NCBI GenBank assembly: GCA_947426945.1
Contig: CANEFX010000005.1
Span: 54,109 to 118,108 of the forward strand
DNA from: an uncultured Bacillota bacterium
Lineage (GTDB): Bacteria; Bacillota; Clostridia; Oscillospirales; Oscillospiraceae
Reading direction: 5' to 3'
DNA length: 64,000 nucleotides
Below are positions 32,250 through 41,295 of the stretch, in pieces. The notes under the pieces were generated by a model that did not search any database, was not told the origin of the DNA, and saw nothing but the letters and a program-made list of their open reading frames with translations. A program made the position numbers and the translations under genes. The first letter of the stretch is position 1. Every line of letters begins with the position of its first letter.

Positions 32250-33686
32250 TTATACTTTCAGCTCAGCGTCTCCCCGGTTCAGGGCTCCGGCGTATTTTTC
32301 CAGCACGGGCCGGACTTTCCGGTCCAGAAATTCTTCCACCTGTTCCGGGCAGCGGCCGATATAGGCGGCGGGGTCCAGATGGGCGGACAGCGCCTCCCTG
32401 GTCATGCCGAAGGCGGGGTCGGCGGCCATCAGGTCGATAAGGTTGTTGGGCAGTCCCAGTTCCTTCACGTTGCGGCCAGCCTCCTGAGACAGCACCCGAA
32501 TGCGCTCGTGGAGCGCCTGTCGGTCGCCCCCCCGCTTGACAGCATCCATCAGAATGTTCTCACTGGCCATGAAGGGCAGCTCCTCCATCACGTGCTTCTC
32601 AATCACCTTGGGGTGGACCACCAGCCCGGCGGCCACATTGGCCCAGATGTTCAAGATGGCATCCACAGCCAAAAAGGCCTCCGGCACACTAAGGCGTCTG
32701 TTGGCCGAATCGTCCAGAGTGCGCTCAAACCACTGAGTGGCGGCGGTGGCGGCGGGGTTGCCCACATCCGTGATGACATATCGGGCCAGGGAGCAGATGC
32801 GCTCACACCGCATGGGGTTGCGTTTGTAGGGCATGGCCGAGGAGCCGATCTGGCTGGTCTCAAAGGGCTCCTCCACCTCCTTCAGGTGGCACAGCAGCCG
32901 CAGGTCGGTGGCAAACTTGCTTGCGCTTTGAGCCACGCCGGCCAGGGTCGACACCACATTGTAGTCCAGCTTGCGGGAGTAGGTCTGGCCGCTCACCGGA
33001 ATTACCGCCTCAAATCCCATCTCCCGGGCGATCTTCTCCTCCAGCAGCTTCACCTTTTCGTGGTCCCCCTCGAACAGCTCCAGGAAGGAGGCCTGAGTGC
33101 CGGTGGTACCCTTGGAGCCCAGCAGAGCCAAGGTGGAGACACGGTGCTCCACCTCCTCCAAGTCCATGAGTAGCTCATTCATCCACAGGGTGGCCCGCTT
33201 GCCCACCGTGACCAGCTGGGCGGCCTGGAAGTGGGTGAAGCCCAGGGTGGGAAGAGCCCTGTATCGCTCCGCGAATCCGGCCAAATGGGCCAGCACCCGG
33301 ACAATTTTGTCCCGGACCAGCTCCAGCCCCTCCCTCATAAGGATCACGTCGGTGTTGTCCCCCACATAGCAACTGGTAGCCCCCAGATGGATGATGGGCA
33401 TAGCCTTGGGACACAGCTCGCCGTAGGCGTGAACGTGGGCCATCACGTCATGGCGCAGCTTCTTCTCCCATTGGGCAGCCCTCTCATAGTCAATATCGTC
33501 TATATGGGCCTCCAGCTCCTCCACCTGCTCCCGGGCAACGGGCAGGCCCAGCTCCATCTCCGCCCGGGCCAGGGCCACCCACAGGCGGCGCCAGGTGGAG
33601 AACTTCTTATCCGGGGAAAAAATATACTGCATCTCATCGCTGGCGTAGCGGGAGGACAGGGGACTTTCATAGCGGTTTGTAGACAT
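32250..33686 (-). CDS. purB: Adenylosuccinate lyase
   Basis: A 478-residue fumarase/aspartase-superfamily lyase with the signature SSAMPYKRNPMRCERI, the early GATSCYVGDNTD and KGTTGTQASF motifs. It cleaves SAICAR and adenylosuccinate in purine synthesis and forms homotetramers. A minus-strand -10 TATAAT (33725-33730) with weak -35 TGGCAA lies just upstream. Length and motifs are typical. Confidence 0.96.
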   Translation of the reverse strand: MSTNRYESPLSSRYASDEMQYIFSPDKKFSTWRRLWVALARAEMELGLPVAREQVEELEAHIDDIDYERAAQWEKKLRHDVMAHVHAYGELCPKAMPIIHLGATSCYVGDNTDVILMREGLELVRDKIVRVLAHLAGFAERYRALPTLGFTHFQAAQLVTVGKRATLWMNELLMDLEEVEHRVSTLALLGSKGTTGTQASFLELFEGDHEKVKLLEEKIAREMGFEAVIPVSGQTYSRKLDYNVVSTLAGVAQSASKFATDLRLLCHLKEVEEPFETSQIGSSAMPYKRNPMRCERICSLARYVITDVGNPAATAATQWFERTLDDSANRRLSVPEAFLAVDAILNIWANVAAGLVVHPKVIEKHVMEELPFMASENILMDAVKRGGDRQALHERIRVLSQEAGRNVKELGLPNNLIDLMAADPAFGMTREALSAHLDPAAYIGRCPEQVEEFLDRKVRPVLEKYAGALNRGDAELKV

Positions 33687-33808
33687 AACACCGGCCTCTT
33701 TTTCTTTTGTGTATTTGCTGTTTTATTATAGCGTATTTCTTCCCCGTTTGCCACCCTTGGGGAAAATTTTCACAAAACTTTAAGCAAAATTTAAATGCCC
33801 CGCAAAAT

Positions 33809-33833
33809 GGACGCACCGGAAACCGGTGCGTCC
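33809..33833 (-). terminator. Terminator after the GDH operon
   Basis: 11-bp stem GGACGCACCGG/CCGGTGCGTCC with an AAA loop, 19 bases past the second GDH gene; ATTTTG follows on the minus strand. Confidence 0.75.
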
Positions 33834-33852
33834 GTTTGTAAGGCGTATTGGC

Positions 33853-35196
33853 TTACAGGCCCTGGGCGATCATCGCCTCGGAAATCTTCTTGAAGGCGGC
33901 GATATCGTTGCCCGCGATGAGGTCGTCCCCCAAGCCGTACTCCCTGGCAGCTGCGGCAGAAGCGTCGTAGATGGAACCCATGATCTGGCGCAGCTTCTCG
34001 TCCACCTCGGACCGCTTCCAGTTGTAGCGGATGGAGTTCTGGGCCATCTCCAGAGCGGACACCGCCACGCCGCCGGAGCCGGAGGCCTTGGCCCCCGCGG
34101 TGAGAATCTTGGGGCTGAGGCGCAGCAGCTTCATGGCGTCGGCGGTGGCGGGCATATTGGCTCCCTCCACATAGTAGCGCACGTCGTTGGCCAGGATGCG
34201 GACAGCGTCCTCCACGTCCAGTTCGTTCTGAGTGGCACAGGGGATCACAATGTCGGTCCTAACCTCCCAGGGTTTTCTGCCCGGGAAAAACTCCACGCCG
34301 AACTTCCCCGCATAGGCGGACACCCGGTCCCTGCCGCTGTCCCGCATCTCCAGCAGGAAGTCCAGCTTCTCCTGGGCGGTAATCCCTTCCGGGTCGTAGA
34401 CATATCCGTCTGGACCGGACAGGGTAACCACCCTGGCCCCCAGTTGAGCCGCCTTGCGGCACACGCCCCAGGACATATTGCCAAAGCCGGACACTGCGAT
34501 GGTCCTGCCAGCCAGGCTGTCCCCCTGGCTGGCCACCATCCGCTCCAGGAAGTAGACGGTGCCCGAGCCGGCAGCCTCCAGGCGGACCTTGCTGCCGCCA
34601 TAGGTAAGGCCCTTGCCGGTAAGCGCGGAGCTCTCCGCTTTGCCCAGCAGGCGTTTGTACTGGCCGTAGAGGTAGCCGATTTCCCGAGCCCCCACACCGA
34701 TGTCCCCGGCGGGGATATCGGTGTCCGCCCCGATGTAACGGTACAGGGCGTTCATAAAGGACTGGCAGAAGCGCATGATTTCCCGGTCGCTCTTCCCCCT
34801 GGGGTCGAAATCGGCACCTCCAGAGGCTCCGCCGATGGGCAGGCCGGTAAGGGCGTTCTTATAGGTCTGCTCAAAGCCCAGGAACTTTACCACGCTTTCG
34901 TTCACAGAGGGGTGGAACCGCAAGCCCCCCTTGTAGGGGCCGATGGCGCTGTTAAACTGCACCCGGTAGCCGTGGCTGGTGTGGGCGTTCCCCTGGTCGT
35001 CCACCCAAGGCACCAGGAATGTGACCATCCGCTCAGGCTCCACCATGCGGGTGAGCAGATCCAGCTTTTCATAGCGGGGATCATCCAATGCGGGATCGAT
35101 CATCTCCAGCCAGGTCTGAACCGACTGGAGGTACTCCTCCTCGCCGGGGTACTTCTGCCGGAGCCGCTCCATTACGCGGTGGGCATAGTTGTTCAT
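33853..35196 (-). CDS. Glutamate dehydrogenase paralogue lacking the catalytic lysine
   Basis: A 447-residue GLFV dehydrogenase, full length and well conserved (IGPYKGGLRFHPSVNE, PAGDIGVGAREIGYLYGQYK, FGNMSWGV for the nucleotide domain). The active-site signature that should read GG(A/G)KGG is PIGGASGGADFDP: residue 125 is Ser (codon TCT) where the catalytic Lys belongs. K89, K113 and the PAGD Asp are kept. It follows the normal GDH by 12 bases, so a non-catalytic or regulatory subunit is plausible. Confidence 0.9.
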   Translation of the reverse strand: MNNYAHRVMERLRQKYPGEEEYLQSVQTWLEMIDPALDDPRYEKLDLLTRMVEPERMVTFLVPWVDDQGNAHTSHGYRVQFNSAIGPYKGGLRFHPSVNESVVKFLGFEQTYKNALTGLPIGGASGGADFDPRGKSDREIMRFCQSFMNALYRYIGADTDIPAGDIGVGAREIGYLYGQYKRLLGKAESSALTGKGLTYGGSKVRLEAAGSGTVYFLERMVASQGDSLAGRTIAVSGFGNMSWGVCRKAAQLGARVVTLSGPDGYVYDPEGITAQEKLDFLLEMRDSGRDRVSAYAGKFGVEFFPGRKPWEVRTDIVIPCATQNELDVEDAVRILANDVRYYVEGANMPATADAMKLLRLSPKILTAGAKASGSGGVAVSALEMAQNSIRYNWKRSEVDEKLRQIMGSIYDASAAAAREYGLGDDLIAGNDIAAFKKISEAMIAQGL

Positions 35197-35208
35197 ATTC
35201 TCCCCTCC

Positions 35209-36555
35209 TTATACCAGGCCATAGGCCAGCATGGAGTCGGCCACCTTCAGGAAGCCGGCGATATTGGCCCCTGCCACCAGATTGCCCGCCATGCCGAACT
35301 GCTCGGCCGCCCGGGCTGCGTTGTGGTACAGATCGGTCATAATGGTCTTAAGGCGGTCGTCCACCTCCTGGAAAGTCCAGGAGAAGCGCATGGAGTTCTG
35401 GCTCATCTCCAGGGCAGACACCGCCACGCCGCCGGCGTTGGCGGCCTTGGAGGGGGCGAAGAGCACGCCGGCCTCCTGGAGGGCGTCCATAGCGTCGGGA
35501 GTGGAGGGCATGTTTGCCCCCTCCACTACGGCGAAGCAGCCATTCTTCATCAGGGCCTTGGCCCCCTCCAGGGGCAGCTCGTTCTGGGTAGCGCAGGGCA
35601 GGGCGATGTCGCAGGGGATGTTCCAGATGTTGACGCAGCCCTCATGGTACTCCGCGCCCGCCTTGCGCTGGGCGTACTCCTTGATACGGCCCCGCTCCAC
35701 CTCCTTGATCTGCTTCATCAGGTCCAAGTCGATGCCGTCCCTGTCGTAGACGTAACCGTTGGAGTCGGACATAGCCACCACCTTGCCGCCCAACTGGGTG
35801 GCCTTGTCGCAGGCGTAGATAGCCACGTTGCCCGATCCGGACACCACTACGGTGGAGCCCTCAAAGCCCTTGCCGTTGTCCCGGAGCAGGCAGTCGGCCA
35901 GGTAGCACAGGCCATAGCCGGTGGCCTCCTTCCGGGCCAGAGAGCCGCCGTAAGTGAGACCCTTGCCGGTGAGCACGCCGGTAAACTCGTTGCGCAGGCG
36001 CTTGTACTGGCCGAAGAGGTAGCCAATCTCCCGGGCGCCCACGCCGATGTCGCCGGCGGGCACGTCGGTATCGGGGCCGATATATTTGAACAGTTCATTC
36101 ATGAAGGACTGGCAGAAGCGCATGACCTCGGCCTCACTCTTGCCCTTGGGGTCGAAGTCGGAGCCGCCCTTGCCGCCGCCGATGGGCAGGCCGGTAAGGC
36201 TGTTCTTAAAGGTCTGTTCAAAACCCAGGAATTTGATAATGCTCTCGTTCACAGAGGGGTGGAACCGCAGCCCCCCCTTGTAGGGACCGATGGCGCTGTT
36301 GAACTGGATACGGTAGCCCCGGTTGACGTGGATCTCGCCCTTGTCGTCCTCCCAGGGCACCCGGAACTTGATGGTGCGTTCAGGCTCCACCAGGCAGTCC
36401 ATCACGCCCTCTTTGATCAGTTCGGGGCGGGCATTGGCCACGGGCGCCAGAGAGGTGAGCACCTCCCGCACCGCCTGGTGAAACTCCTTCTCGCCGGGGT
36501 CGCGCCGGACGACCCGCTCCATCAAACCGTTTAAATACTCATTCTGAATACTCAT
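35209..36555 (-). CDS. gdhA: NAD(P)-dependent glutamate dehydrogenase
   Basis: A 448-residue GDH with intact active site PIGGGKGGSDFDPKGKS (catalytic Lys129), IGPYKGGLRF, PAGDIG and nucleotide-binding VVSGSGNVAIYACDKA. It interconverts glutamate and 2-oxoglutarate plus ammonium as a hexamer. ATG at 36555 follows GGGAGGAAG. It is the first gene of a two-GDH operon under a clear promoter at 36623-36651. Confidence 0.96.
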   Translation of the reverse strand: MSIQNEYLNGLMERVVRRDPGEKEFHQAVREVLTSLAPVANARPELIKEGVMDCLVEPERTIKFRVPWEDDKGEIHVNRGYRIQFNSAIGPYKGGLRFHPSVNESIIKFLGFEQTFKNSLTGLPIGGGKGGSDFDPKGKSEAEVMRFCQSFMNELFKYIGPDTDVPAGDIGVGAREIGYLFGQYKRLRNEFTGVLTGKGLTYGGSLARKEATGYGLCYLADCLLRDNGKGFEGSTVVVSGSGNVAIYACDKATQLGGKVVAMSDSNGYVYDRDGIDLDLMKQIKEVERGRIKEYAQRKAGAEYHEGCVNIWNIPCDIALPCATQNELPLEGAKALMKNGCFAVVEGANMPSTPDAMDALQEAGVLFAPSKAANAGGVAVSALEMSQNSMRFSWTFQEVDDRLKTIMTDLYHNAARAAEQFGMAGNLVAGANIAGFLKVADSMLAYGLV

Positions 36556-36622
36556 AGTTTCTTCCTCCCGAAAGTTGTCCCGCCAAAACTTGCTTTCTAC
36601 TCTCCCTCGGCGGATTGTTAAT

Positions 36623-36651
36623 ACTTTAACACGATTATTTTTGCAAGTCAA
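36623..36651 (-). promoter_or_regulatory. GDH operon promoter
   Basis: Minus strand TTGACT (36646-36651), 17-bp spacer, TAAAGT (36623-36628), giving a leader of about 60 bases. The rest of 36556-36862 is AT-rich, with the CAT-like gene promoter and no further feature. Confidence 0.7.
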
Positions 36652-36788
36652 CTCCTTGTCTCCTGCAAAATAGAATTTTGTTTAATGCGTTAAAGTAATA
36701 GTTTACTGATACACCACTTTCGGCATTTTGACATACAAAAATGGTGCTCCCTCCTCCCCGTCAATATCTTTCCGCAGAAAACTCTTTA

Positions 36789-36817
36789 TTGTATTTCCCA
36801 GACTGCTGTGATATAAT
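36789..36817 (+). promoter_or_regulatory. Promoter of CAT-like gene
   Basis: TTGTAT (36789-36794), 17 bp, TATAAT (36812-36817), 46 bases before the ATG. Confidence 0.7.
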
Positions 36818-36862
36818 GCAGCTCCTTGTCCATAAATCAAAATTTTAAAGGGAGGAAACAAG

Positions 36863-37489
36863 ATGAAATCAGTAGATCCAGCCCAGACCGGACGAGCGGA
36901 GGCTTTCGCACTGTGGATGAAGGCCCCTGTGCCCATGGTAACCCTGTTTAAGACGCTGGATGTCACCAACCTGATTAGGCTGAGCCGCAGAGGCGGACAC
37001 AAATTCAATATGCTGATGTGCTGGTGTGCGGGAAGGGCGGCCTCTCAGGTGGAGCAGTTTTATCTGCTGCCTGTGGGAGACGGGCTGGTGGAATACGATC
37101 GGCTGGCGGTAAACACGGTGGTGGAGACGGCGGACGGCGGGATCAGCACCTGCGACATTCCATTTTCCCCCGCCCCGGGGCAGTTTGAACAGGACTACCT
37201 CCGTCTTACCGCCCAGGTCCATAACACCTGTCAGCCCCATGACCTGGAGGACTGTATGGTCATAGGCACCTCCGCCCTGGTGCAGACCGAGATTGACGGG
37301 GCGGTGAACATCTATGCGGGGTGCTACAACAACCCTTTTCTGATCTGGGGCAGATATCGGAAGAAATTCCTCAAAACCACGCTGCCTCTATCCTTTCAGT
37401 TCCACCACACCCAGATGGACGGCGCCCACGCCGCCCGGTTCCTGGAGCTTTTGCAAAAGGAAATCAGAGAATTGCCTCCAATTTTATAA
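36863..37489 (+). CDS. CatA-like O-acetyltransferase
   Basis: A 208-residue CAT-family protein with the C-terminal active-site motif FQFHHTQMDGAHAARFL (HHxxxDG) and a conserved N-terminal segment. Family members transfer acetyl from acetyl-CoA, classically to chloramphenicol. Such short CAT-like proteins in gut Clostridia often act on unknown substrates, so resistance is not claimed. RBS AAGGGAGG. Lone gene. Confidence 0.85.
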   Translation: MKSVDPAQTGRAEAFALWMKAPVPMVTLFKTLDVTNLIRLSRRGGHKFNMLMCWCAGRAASQVEQFYLLPVGDGLVEYDRLAVNTVVETADGGISTCDIPFSPAPGQFEQDYLRLTAQVHNTCQPHDLEDCMVIGTSALVQTEIDGAVNIYAGCYNNPFLIWGRYRKKFLKTTLPLSFQFHHTQMDGAHAARFLELLQKEIRELPPIL

Positions 37490-37562
37490 ATCCTACTATC
37501 ATTTTCCATAAACTCGACACTATTCTTAAAGATGTGGTAAAAAACAGGATTGAGGTAATACA

Positions 37563-37667
37563 ATGAATAAAATCAGCTGGCAGGAGGTCTTTGATAAGAC
37601 CTCCTGCCAGGACATTCTGGAGGACGCTTTCCTGCTGGATGCGCCGTCCTTATATCTGTCGGCATAG
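37563..37667 (+). CDS. Possible 34-residue peptide containing a 15-bp palindrome
   Basis: ATG at 37563 with TTGAGGT upstream opens MNKISWQEVFDKTSCQDILE and ends at TAG 37667. Codons 5-16 lie on a perfect palindrome with 15-bp arms (37577-37591 / 37596-37610) and no following T tract. It could be a real small protein, a truncated gene or only a structured intergenic element. Apart from this, 37490-37794 is featureless. Confidence 0.3.
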   Translation: MNKISWQEVFDKTSCQDILEDAFLLDAPSLYLSA

Positions 37668-37794
37668 CCGGGGGCTGCAAAAAAGTCGGAGCAAGCGATA
37701 TGCAGCTTACTCCGATGTGTAATCTATTGTCAAACAAGATGTAGCCCCATATCTGTTGCAGCGCACAGGTTCTGTTTTGCAGGACTATATTCAT

Positions 37795-39381
37795 TTACAG
37801 GTTGGAGAACACATCCATTTGCTTCTGCAGCTCCCCTACAATTTCCTGATTGATTCCCATACCGGCGGAGATGCCCGTCATATCCTCCACCAGGACATGG
37901 GTGCTGCCGGCAACGCCAGTAACGTCAGAGACTGCACCATCAATTGCACCAGAAATACTAGAAATTGAGCTGGCAATATCATCCATTGCAGCTTTCAGCC
38001 TGATGGTTCTGTCATTGAAGGCCTCCATAGCGTGTCCCACATAGTCGGAATCCTCCCGGTACTGCTGTCCGGCCTGCACTGACCGCTCCAGTTGAGCCAT
38101 AACAGCCCGACTCAGATAGCCAGCCAGCTCCTGGGCGCTCTCTGAAAGATAATCCACCGCTCCTGTGACAACTCCGCTGACCTCCTGAATATTGTTTGCC
38201 GTTTCGGCACAAGAGTCGGCCAGATGGCGGATCTCCTGCGCCACAATAGAAAATCCGGCCCCCGCCGCCCCCGCCCGGGCTGCCTCGATAGAGGCGTTGA
38301 TAGCAATTAAATTAGTGGAGGAGGAGATATTGAGGATCGCCTTAGTGAGAACACTGATCTGGTTGACATTCTGGCTTTTTTCAATGGCCTGATCCAAGAG
38401 GGACATGATTTCTGCCGTTTTTTTCTGGACTTCCTCCATTTCCCGCCGGGCAGAGCGCTCCATCTCTTCCGCCCTGCTCCGCATCTCTGTGGAATAGGTG
38501 GTAATAGCAAAACATTCCTCCGCCATATTCCGGGCGTCTGACTGGGTGCCGGAGGCGCTGCTGCTGATGGCAGAGGTGCTGGAGGCGATTTCTTCCAGAG
38601 CAGCGGAGAGCTGTTCGGCCAGACCGGACAACTCCCGGACGCTGCCGCTGGAGGTTTGTGTCCGCTGGCGTACATCGCTGACCACGCCGCTGATGCGCTC
38701 AGAACTGTCCTGAAGGGTGTCCATCGCATCATGGATGGGAGAAATCACATATTTCCGGATAATCCGGAAAGCCGCAGCCACCAGAAGGATGCCGGCAATC
38801 AGCGCAGCTGCGCTGATTATCAGCGAGCTTATGTAGACGAAAAACAAATGATTCCGCGCGGCCTCTGCCCGGCCGCTGACTGCGGCGTAGAGAGCGGCAA
38901 CGCCCTGATCTGCGGCCCCGCTCCAGCGGGCCACATCCCCGTTGGCTGTAGCATAGGCCTCCTGGGTCTTACTGTCGGCACTGGCACACACCAGATAGAC
39001 CAGAGCGTGTTTAAAGGCTTCGTAATCCTGCAAAAGGGACTGATAAACCGCTGTGTCCTCCTCTGCGACGAAGCTCTCATAGTCGGCCAGCATTTCGTCC
39101 AGGGAGGCTTCTTTCGCTTTGATTTCCTGGACCAGCTGGATCATGGTAGCATGATCCGCAGCAACAATATGGGACAGCGCCAACAGGTGAATGTCCATCA
39201 TAGAGCGCCTGATTTCTTCCAGCCTTTCCTCGTTGACCATGTACTCGTCTACAATGGTCCCCGCATTGGAATGAACGTTGTTGATACTGAAAACCGCCAG
39301 TACATTGGATAGAAATGCCACCAGTCCCAGCAGAACGATGGGCAGAATTAAACGCTGCTGCAATGTCAGCTTGCCTCTCAT
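37795..39381 (-). CDS. Methyl-accepting chemotaxis protein
   Basis: A 528-residue receptor: membrane helix near residue 15-35, an extracellular helical sensor (about 36-185, four-helix-bundle-like), a second helix (about 187-210), a short HAMP-like linker and a long cytoplasmic coiled coil with the hairpin tip SIVAQEIRHLADSCAETANNIQ. There is no C-terminal CheR-tethering pentapeptide and no che or flagellar gene nearby. It is 34 bases downstream of a solute-binding lipoprotein, probably its ligand-binding partner. Confidence 0.92.
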   Translation of the reverse strand: MRGKLTLQQRLILPIVLLGLVAFLSNVLAVFSINNVHSNAGTIVDEYMVNEERLEEIRRSMMDIHLLALSHIVAADHATMIQLVQEIKAKEASLDEMLADYESFVAEEDTAVYQSLLQDYEAFKHALVYLVCASADSKTQEAYATANGDVARWSGAADQGVAALYAAVSGRAEAARNHLFFVYISSLIISAAALIAGILLVAAAFRIIRKYVISPIHDAMDTLQDSSERISGVVSDVRQRTQTSSGSVRELSGLAEQLSAALEEIASSTSAISSSASGTQSDARNMAEECFAITTYSTEMRSRAEEMERSARREMEEVQKKTAEIMSLLDQAIEKSQNVNQISVLTKAILNISSSTNLIAINASIEAARAGAAGAGFSIVAQEIRHLADSCAETANNIQEVSGVVTGAVDYLSESAQELAGYLSRAVMAQLERSVQAGQQYREDSDYVGHAMEAFNDRTIRLKAAMDDIASSISSISGAIDGAVSDVTGVAGSTHVLVEDMTGISAGMGINQEIVGELQKQMDVFSNL

Positions 39382-39415
39382 GCGATTTCCTCCCAAGTGT
39401 CATTTTGGCCGCCTC

Positions 39416-40651
39416 CTACCGCGCGGCAACGCCCTCCGCCAGCCGGTCCAGCTGGGCCTGAAGTGAACCGCCGGCGGGGTTGCCCGCCGCCATATTTAAG
39501 GCAAATTCGGATACTGGGTCCCAGAACTTCCCGCCTACCCGCTGGAGCTGGGAAAACTCCGACTGGGCCAGCAGGGCTGCGATAGCCGGCGAGGCCTGGA
39601 CCTGGGGGGAATTTGCCGCGTTGATATTGGCCGGACCCTGTCCCCGCCGCTCAAAGCGCAGGCGCTGGCTCTCCTCGCTGGTAATCCACTCCGCCAGCCG
39701 CGCCGCCCACTCCGGATACCTGGAATAGGCGTTTACCCCAATCAGCTTGCACCCGGAGAAGGACGCCATCTGCACCTGTTCCCCCGCGCAGGTATAAGTG
39801 GGCAGCTTGGCCGCTCCGGCATCCTCTCCCCAAGCCTCCTGAATGGCGACAGCGTTCCACACGCCGCTCACCCCGGCAATCACGGAGCCGTTCTGCACGC
39901 CGGCCAGGAACTCCTGGTCTGTCATGCTGGCAAAGCCCGGGCTGGCCGCGACGGCCAGCATGGCCTCCGCCACGTCCACGCCGCGTATGGGCCCTTCCGC
40001 GCTGTTCCAGGTGCAATAGTTGGTCAGACCGTCCTCATTCAGGCCGACGGTCAGGCCGGTATTTCCAAAAAAGGAGTAGACATACCAGGCGGAGGACCAG
40101 TCCATTGTCACCCGCCGCCCGGCCTGAGCGGCCAGCTCCAGCATCCGGTCCAAGCTTTGTATATCATCATCGGAAAAATATGCTTTATTATAATACAGAA
40201 AATATCCGTTGTCGGCAGTCAGCGGATAGGCGTAGAGCGTGCCTCCCACGCTGGCTGCCTCAACCGCGGCGGAGAGGCTGACGTTTCGAATCTCCGTACT
40301 GTCCACGATGGGGTCCAGACCCCCGGCGGCAGCCAGGGCTGCTACCTGATCGTCAGCAAAGGCAAATACATCCGCGCCCCCCTCCAAATCGCCCAGCAGG
40401 GCGTCTTTACAGTTGGATTCGCTCTGAGGCTGAAAGGTAATCTGAAAGCTGGCCTGACCGGCATAATGGGACTGGAATGATGCGAAAAGCTCCTGAAGCA
40501 GCCCTTCGTCCTCCTCCGCGCCCCATACAGTCAGTTTAACAATCTCTGCCTCTGTTTCGTGCCTGGTGGAAGGAACCTCCCGGCTGCCGCAGGCTGTCAG
40601 TAGGCCCAGCAGCAAAAAAACGCACGCCAAAAGGAAACATGTTTTCTTCAT
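39416..40651 (-). CDS. Orphan extracellular solute-binding lipoprotein
   Basis: A 411-residue ABC-type family 1 substrate-binding protein: signal peptide with lipobox LLTAC (Cys about 21), then VKLTVWGAEEDEGLLQEL, VFAFADDQVAALAAAGGL, YPLTADNGYFLYYNKAYF and a maltose-binding-like C-lobe. ATG at 40651 is preceded by GGAAGGGTGG. No permease or ATPase is linked; it heads an operon with a chemoreceptor, so a sensory rather than transport role is inferred. Confidence 0.88.
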   Translation of the reverse strand: MKKTCFLLACVFLLLGLLTACGSREVPSTRHETEAEIVKLTVWGAEEDEGLLQELFASFQSHYAGQASFQITFQPQSESNCKDALLGDLEGGADVFAFADDQVAALAAAGGLDPIVDSTEIRNVSLSAAVEAASVGGTLYAYPLTADNGYFLYYNKAYFSDDDIQSLDRMLELAAQAGRRVTMDWSSAWYVYSFFGNTGLTVGLNEDGLTNYCTWNSAEGPIRGVDVAEAMLAVAASPGFASMTDQEFLAGVQNGSVIAGVSGVWNAVAIQEAWGEDAGAAKLPTYTCAGEQVQMASFSGCKLIGVNAYSRYPEWAARLAEWITSEESQRLRFERRGQGPANINAANSPQVQASPAIAALLAQSEFSQLQRVGGKFWDPVSEFALNMAAGNPAGGSLQAQLDRLAEGVAAR

Positions 40652-40682
40652 CTGCAACCACCCTTCCAGTTGATTCCAAGGC

Positions 40683-40712
40683 ATTATACCATATGACTGT
40701 CTTCTCTGGCAA
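40683..40712 (-). promoter_or_regulatory. Promoter of the SBP-chemoreceptor operon
   Basis: Minus strand TTGCCA (40707-40712), 18-bp spacer, TATAAT (40683-40688), about 30 bases before the SBP start. Confidence 0.65.
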
Positions 40713-40852
40713 TAGTGTCACTGCAATCGTGGCCCGGCCAGATTTTAAATTTACGGGAGCATAGCGGCGGCCTTGCCCTGCCCAAAATCATAATACAGTG
40801 AGAACCGGCGCCTTCAGTCGGCGGAGAAAAGAAAAAGGAGGGGCAATCAAGC

Positions 40853-40881
40853 TTGATTTTCCCGGAAGCTTCATTTAAAAT
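40853..40881 (+). promoter_or_regulatory. Promoter of the receiver/kinase operon
   Basis: TTGATT (40853-40858), 17 bp, TAAAAT (40876-40881), divergent from the SBP promoter; the whole 281-base divergent region shows no obvious operator. Confidence 0.6.
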
Positions 40882-40932
40882 AGGATTCACAGGCCGCAAA
40901 GGACTTGATTACAGAACGGGAGGAGCATTCGT

Positions 40933-41295
40933 ATGCAGAAGCGCATTTTAGTAGTAGATGACGACGACATGAATCTGGCTCGGACACAGATTATTCTGGA
41001 GAACGAATATGAAGTTGTGCTGGCGGAATCAGGGGTACGGGCACTGAATATATTAAAAAACCAGAAAATAGATCTGGTCCTTCTGGATATTGATATGCCG
41101 TTGATGAACGGAATCGAGACCTTTGAGCACATGAAAGAGTTTGCCGCAGACATACCCGTTATTTTCCTGACGGCCTCGGGTGAGGTAGAGGATGTGGTCG
41201 GTGCGCTGCTGCTGGGCGCGGTGGATTACCTGAAAAAGCCTTACCCGCCGCAGGAGCTCCTGAAGCGGGTAGCGCAGGAGTTTGAAAAGAAATGA
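40933..41295 (+). CDS. Single-domain response regulator (CheY-like)
   Basis: A 120-residue receiver only: ILVVDDDDMN acidic pocket, phosphoacceptor Asp in VLLDIDMP (residue 54), Thr in FLTASGE and Lys in LKKPYPP. There is no output domain. RBS ACGGGAGGAGC. The stop overlaps the ATG of the hybrid kinase by 4 bases, so it is probably a phosphorelay carrier for the downstream kinases. Confidence 0.93.
   Translation: MQKRILVVDDDDMNLARTQIILENEYEVVLAESGVRALNILKNQKIDLVLLDIDMPLMNGIETFEHMKEFAADIPVIFLTASGEVEDVVGALLLGAVDYLKKPYPPQELLKRVAQEFEKK

Noticed and set aside
33826..36534. A 902-codon open frame on the plus strand across both GDH genes
   Set aside because: It is the antisense shadow of two strongly conserved GDH genes in high-GC DNA; it has no RBS and low-complexity composition.
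36863..37489. Calling the gene a chloramphenicol resistance determinant
   Set aside because: Only the CAT-family fold and HHxxxDG motif are visible; many chromosomal members do not act on chloramphenicol.
37577..37610. Rho-independent terminator after the CAT-like gene
   Set aside because: The stem is perfect but no T tract follows on either strand.
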